In this document: positions 62,744-64,000 of the stretch, piece by piece
Position numbering within the stretch: position 1 is the first letter of the stretch
Layout of the letters: each line of letters opens with the position of its first letter
From: Treponema bryantii
GTDB lineage: Bacteria > Spirochaetota > Spirochaetia > Treponematales > Treponemataceae
Direction: 5' to 3'
Assembly: GCF_036492245.1 (NCBI RefSeq)
Contig: NZ_AP025286.1
Coordinates: forward strand, 1,736,001 to 1,800,000
Length of the DNA: 64,000 nucleotides
The notes under the pieces: model-generated
What the model was told of the DNA's origin: nothing
The model's database searches: none
Seen by the model: the letters and a program-made list of their open reading frames with translations, nothing else
Position numbers and translations under genes: made by a program

Positions 62744-63345
62744 TTTTAAGAATTATTCTGCTCATATTATTTCTGCTGCTGCTTATAATGCTTACTTTTT
62801 TTACATTATATATTCTCATTCCTTCGATCAATAAACAGGATAGAAAAAATGAAGATCCACTAGTACCGCTTCATTTATCTCCTGTAATTCTTCCGGAAGA
62901 GAAAAAATATAATCCTTCAGATAAAAAAGCATACGTTCTCTGTTCATGTCATAAAGAATGCAATCTTAATCGTTCTTTATTCAATGAAGAATATACCTGT
63001 ATTATGGCAAAAACAGTTTTTGGTTCTTCACTTGACTGTAAATATGCATGTCTTGGTCTTGGAGACTGTGTAAAAATTTGTCCTCAGGAAGCAATTAAAA
63101 TTGAGAATATGACTGCAATTATTACAAACAATTGTTGTGGTTGTGGAAAATGTGTTTCTATCTGTCCTCAGAAAATTATTGATTTAATTCCAACTGATAC
63201 TAAAAAAGCAGTAGTCTGCGGTAATGAAACAGGAGAAATGACTTCCTGTACAAAACTAAAATCTGAAGAAAATATCAGCTGGGGTGATAAAAAAGACTTT
63301 AAAATCTGGGACTTTTGTTATAGAATAATAAAGCGTTTAAAATAA
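62740..63345 (+). CDS. rnfB: RnfB-like ferredoxin subunit lacking the N-terminal cluster domain
   Basis: A 201-aa protein: one N-terminal span (3-27), a short cysteine-free linker (28-63) and the conserved RnfB body. Cys68, 70, 74, 87 form the AYVLCSCHKEC block; C100-KYA-C104-LGLGD-C110-VKI-C114-P and C132..C135..C138..C142-P hold two 4Fe-4S clusters. The CGACGYPGC domain that normally follows the membrane span is absent. GTG start with SD GGAGG. Last gene of the operon. Confidence 0.85.
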   Translation: MILRIILLILFLLLLIMLTFFTLYILIPSINKQDRKNEDPLVPLHLSPVILPEEKKYNPSDKKAYVLCSCHKECNLNRSLFNEEYTCIMAKTVFGSSLDCKYACLGLGDCVKICPQEAIKIENMTAIITNNCCGCGKCVSICPQKIIDLIPTDTKKAVVCGNETGEMTSCTKLKSEENISWGDKKDFKIWDFCYRIIKRLK

Positions 63346-63438
63346 CGCAGGTACCTTTGGGGAAGGGTTCTAAAAAAATCTTAATTTAAATATGGAGAGA
63401 AAATCGGCTGCTGGTGGTGGGGTGCCGTATAAAGGATA

Positions 63439-64000
63439 ATGGGTTCAATATACGTCAGCTTCATTGTAAAATCAGTACCAGTATGCACAGATAATACTGA
63501 GCTATTAGAAAAAAGCTTCCAGTCTATTTATAAGCCGATTATTAAATATTTATATTCTCATCCTACATTCTCCCTGTCATTTACCTTTTCAGGCTGTCAG
63601 ATTCAATACTTCAAAAAAAGAAAAAATGAACTCATAACAATTCTGCGTGAACTTGTTGACCGTAAACAGGTTGAAATACTTGGTGGTGGTTATAATGATC
63701 CGCTGTTACCATTATTAAACTCAGTTGACCGTAATGGACAGATAGACCTTCTGACTTCTGAAATCAGACAGACTTTTGGAAAACGTCCGCGTGGAATGAC
63801 TCTTTTCCAGGACTGCTGGGATTCTTCTCTCGTAAATAATATTCATACCTGTGGACTTGAATATGTAATTTTGAGCAGTTCTCTTGTTCCAGAATCTAAA
63901 CGTTCTTTCCTTCCTATTTTTATGAGCGATCTTGGAAAGAATGTTGATATTTTCCTTTATTATAATGATCTTGTTCCAGACGAAGAAATGCTCGCTGAAG
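63439..64000 (+). CDS. GH57-type glycoside hydrolase/4-alpha-glucanotransferase, 5' part
   Basis: Open at the window end. The first 187 residues include FIVKSVPV, SFTFSGCQIQYF, RKQVEILGGGYNDPLLP and GKRPRGMTLFQDCWDSSLV, the order of conserved regions 1-3 of GH57 amylase-type enzymes. The ATG at 63439 overlaps the stop of a 15-codon frame (63392-63441 region, TAATG), and AAAGGA lies 2 bases upstream, so translation may be coupled. It probably acts on intracellular glucans. Confidence 0.8.
   Translation, partial: MGSIYVSFIVKSVPVCTDNTELLEKSFQSIYKPIIKYLYSHPTFSLSFTFSGCQIQYFKKRKNELITILRELVDRKQVEILGGGYNDPLLPLLNSVDRNGQIDLLTSEIRQTFGKRPRGMTLFQDCWDSSLVNNIHTCGLEYVILSSSLVPESKRSFLPIFMSDLGKNVDIFLYYNDLVPDEEMLAE

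Noticed and set aside
63392-63441. 15-codon frame MERKSAAGGGVPYKG before the GH57 gene as a real gene
   Set aside because: It has no SD of its own. The TAATG overlap is noted as possible coupling, but the peptide is not supported.

Overview
The window looks like chromosomal DNA of a Treponema-like spirochaete. It is AT-rich and densely coded, with short gene gaps. It carries a P83/100-family antigen gene, spirochaete-style TPR and P-loop/Asp23 proteins, an apolipoprotein N-acyltransferase (so it has a diderm lipoprotein system), an rpsF-ssb-rpsR-rplI-dnaB cluster and an Rnf-like operon. This assignment comes from protein family resemblance, not from a marker RNA; I see no rRNA, tRNA, CRISPR array or insertion sequence.

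Layout. 1-0.9 kb: the end of an AzgA-type purine permease and a lone leuD-type gene. 1.1-5.9 kb: a complete branched-chain amino-acid-type ABC importer (livJHMGF). 6.1-11.5 kb: a GH31 glycosidase, a CDF cation transporter, a 2-hydroxyacid dehydrogenase with a small HMA-like protein lacking CxxC, and a DUF3298-type lipoprotein. 11.6-16.9 kb: a leftward sugar operon (GH36 alpha-galactosidase, GT-B-like protein, TetR regulator, GPH/MelB symporter) headed by a perfect 35-bp palindrome that is the likely TetR operator. 17-21.4 kb: rlmN, two TPR genes, rsmD and an ankyrin/coiled-coil protein. 21.4-25.1 kb: a structured divergent intergenic region, then rpsF-ssb-rpsR-rplI and dnaB.

25.2-47.7 kb: the most unusual part. 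A consensus sigma70-type promoter drives lnt and four genes for exported proteins: a 438-aa unknown, a 4995-aa Ig/beta-repeat/TIG/FN3/propeller giant, a 1132-aa protein with two NlpC/P60-like domains (the first apparently dead) and a YARHG protein. Base composition and codon use switch inside several of these genes, suggesting mosaic assembly.

47.8-56.7 kb: P83/100, a PQQ-like propeller protein, a TrmA/RlmD-type RNA methyltransferase, an alpha/beta hydrolase, pcnB, a P-loop/Asp23 fusion and an RluC-type pseudouridine synthase. 56.8-63.3 kb: a DUF212 protein, an unknown membrane protein and an rnfCDGEAB-like set. In this set the recognisable flavin, NADH and membrane [2Fe-2S] motifs are degenerate while the ferredoxin-type clusters of RnfC and RnfB are intact. 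The window ends inside a GH57-type gene.

Two cross-cutting observations. Several housekeeping genes (the ankyrin gene, lnt, the RlmD-type gene, pcnB, the P-loop/Asp23 gene, rluC) have a -10 box only 6-14 nt before the start codon and no Shine-Dalgarno, so they may be leaderless, while their neighbours have good ribosome sites. Intergenic palindromes at 5937-6014, 8096-8165 and 21540-21650 look like dispersed repeat elements.
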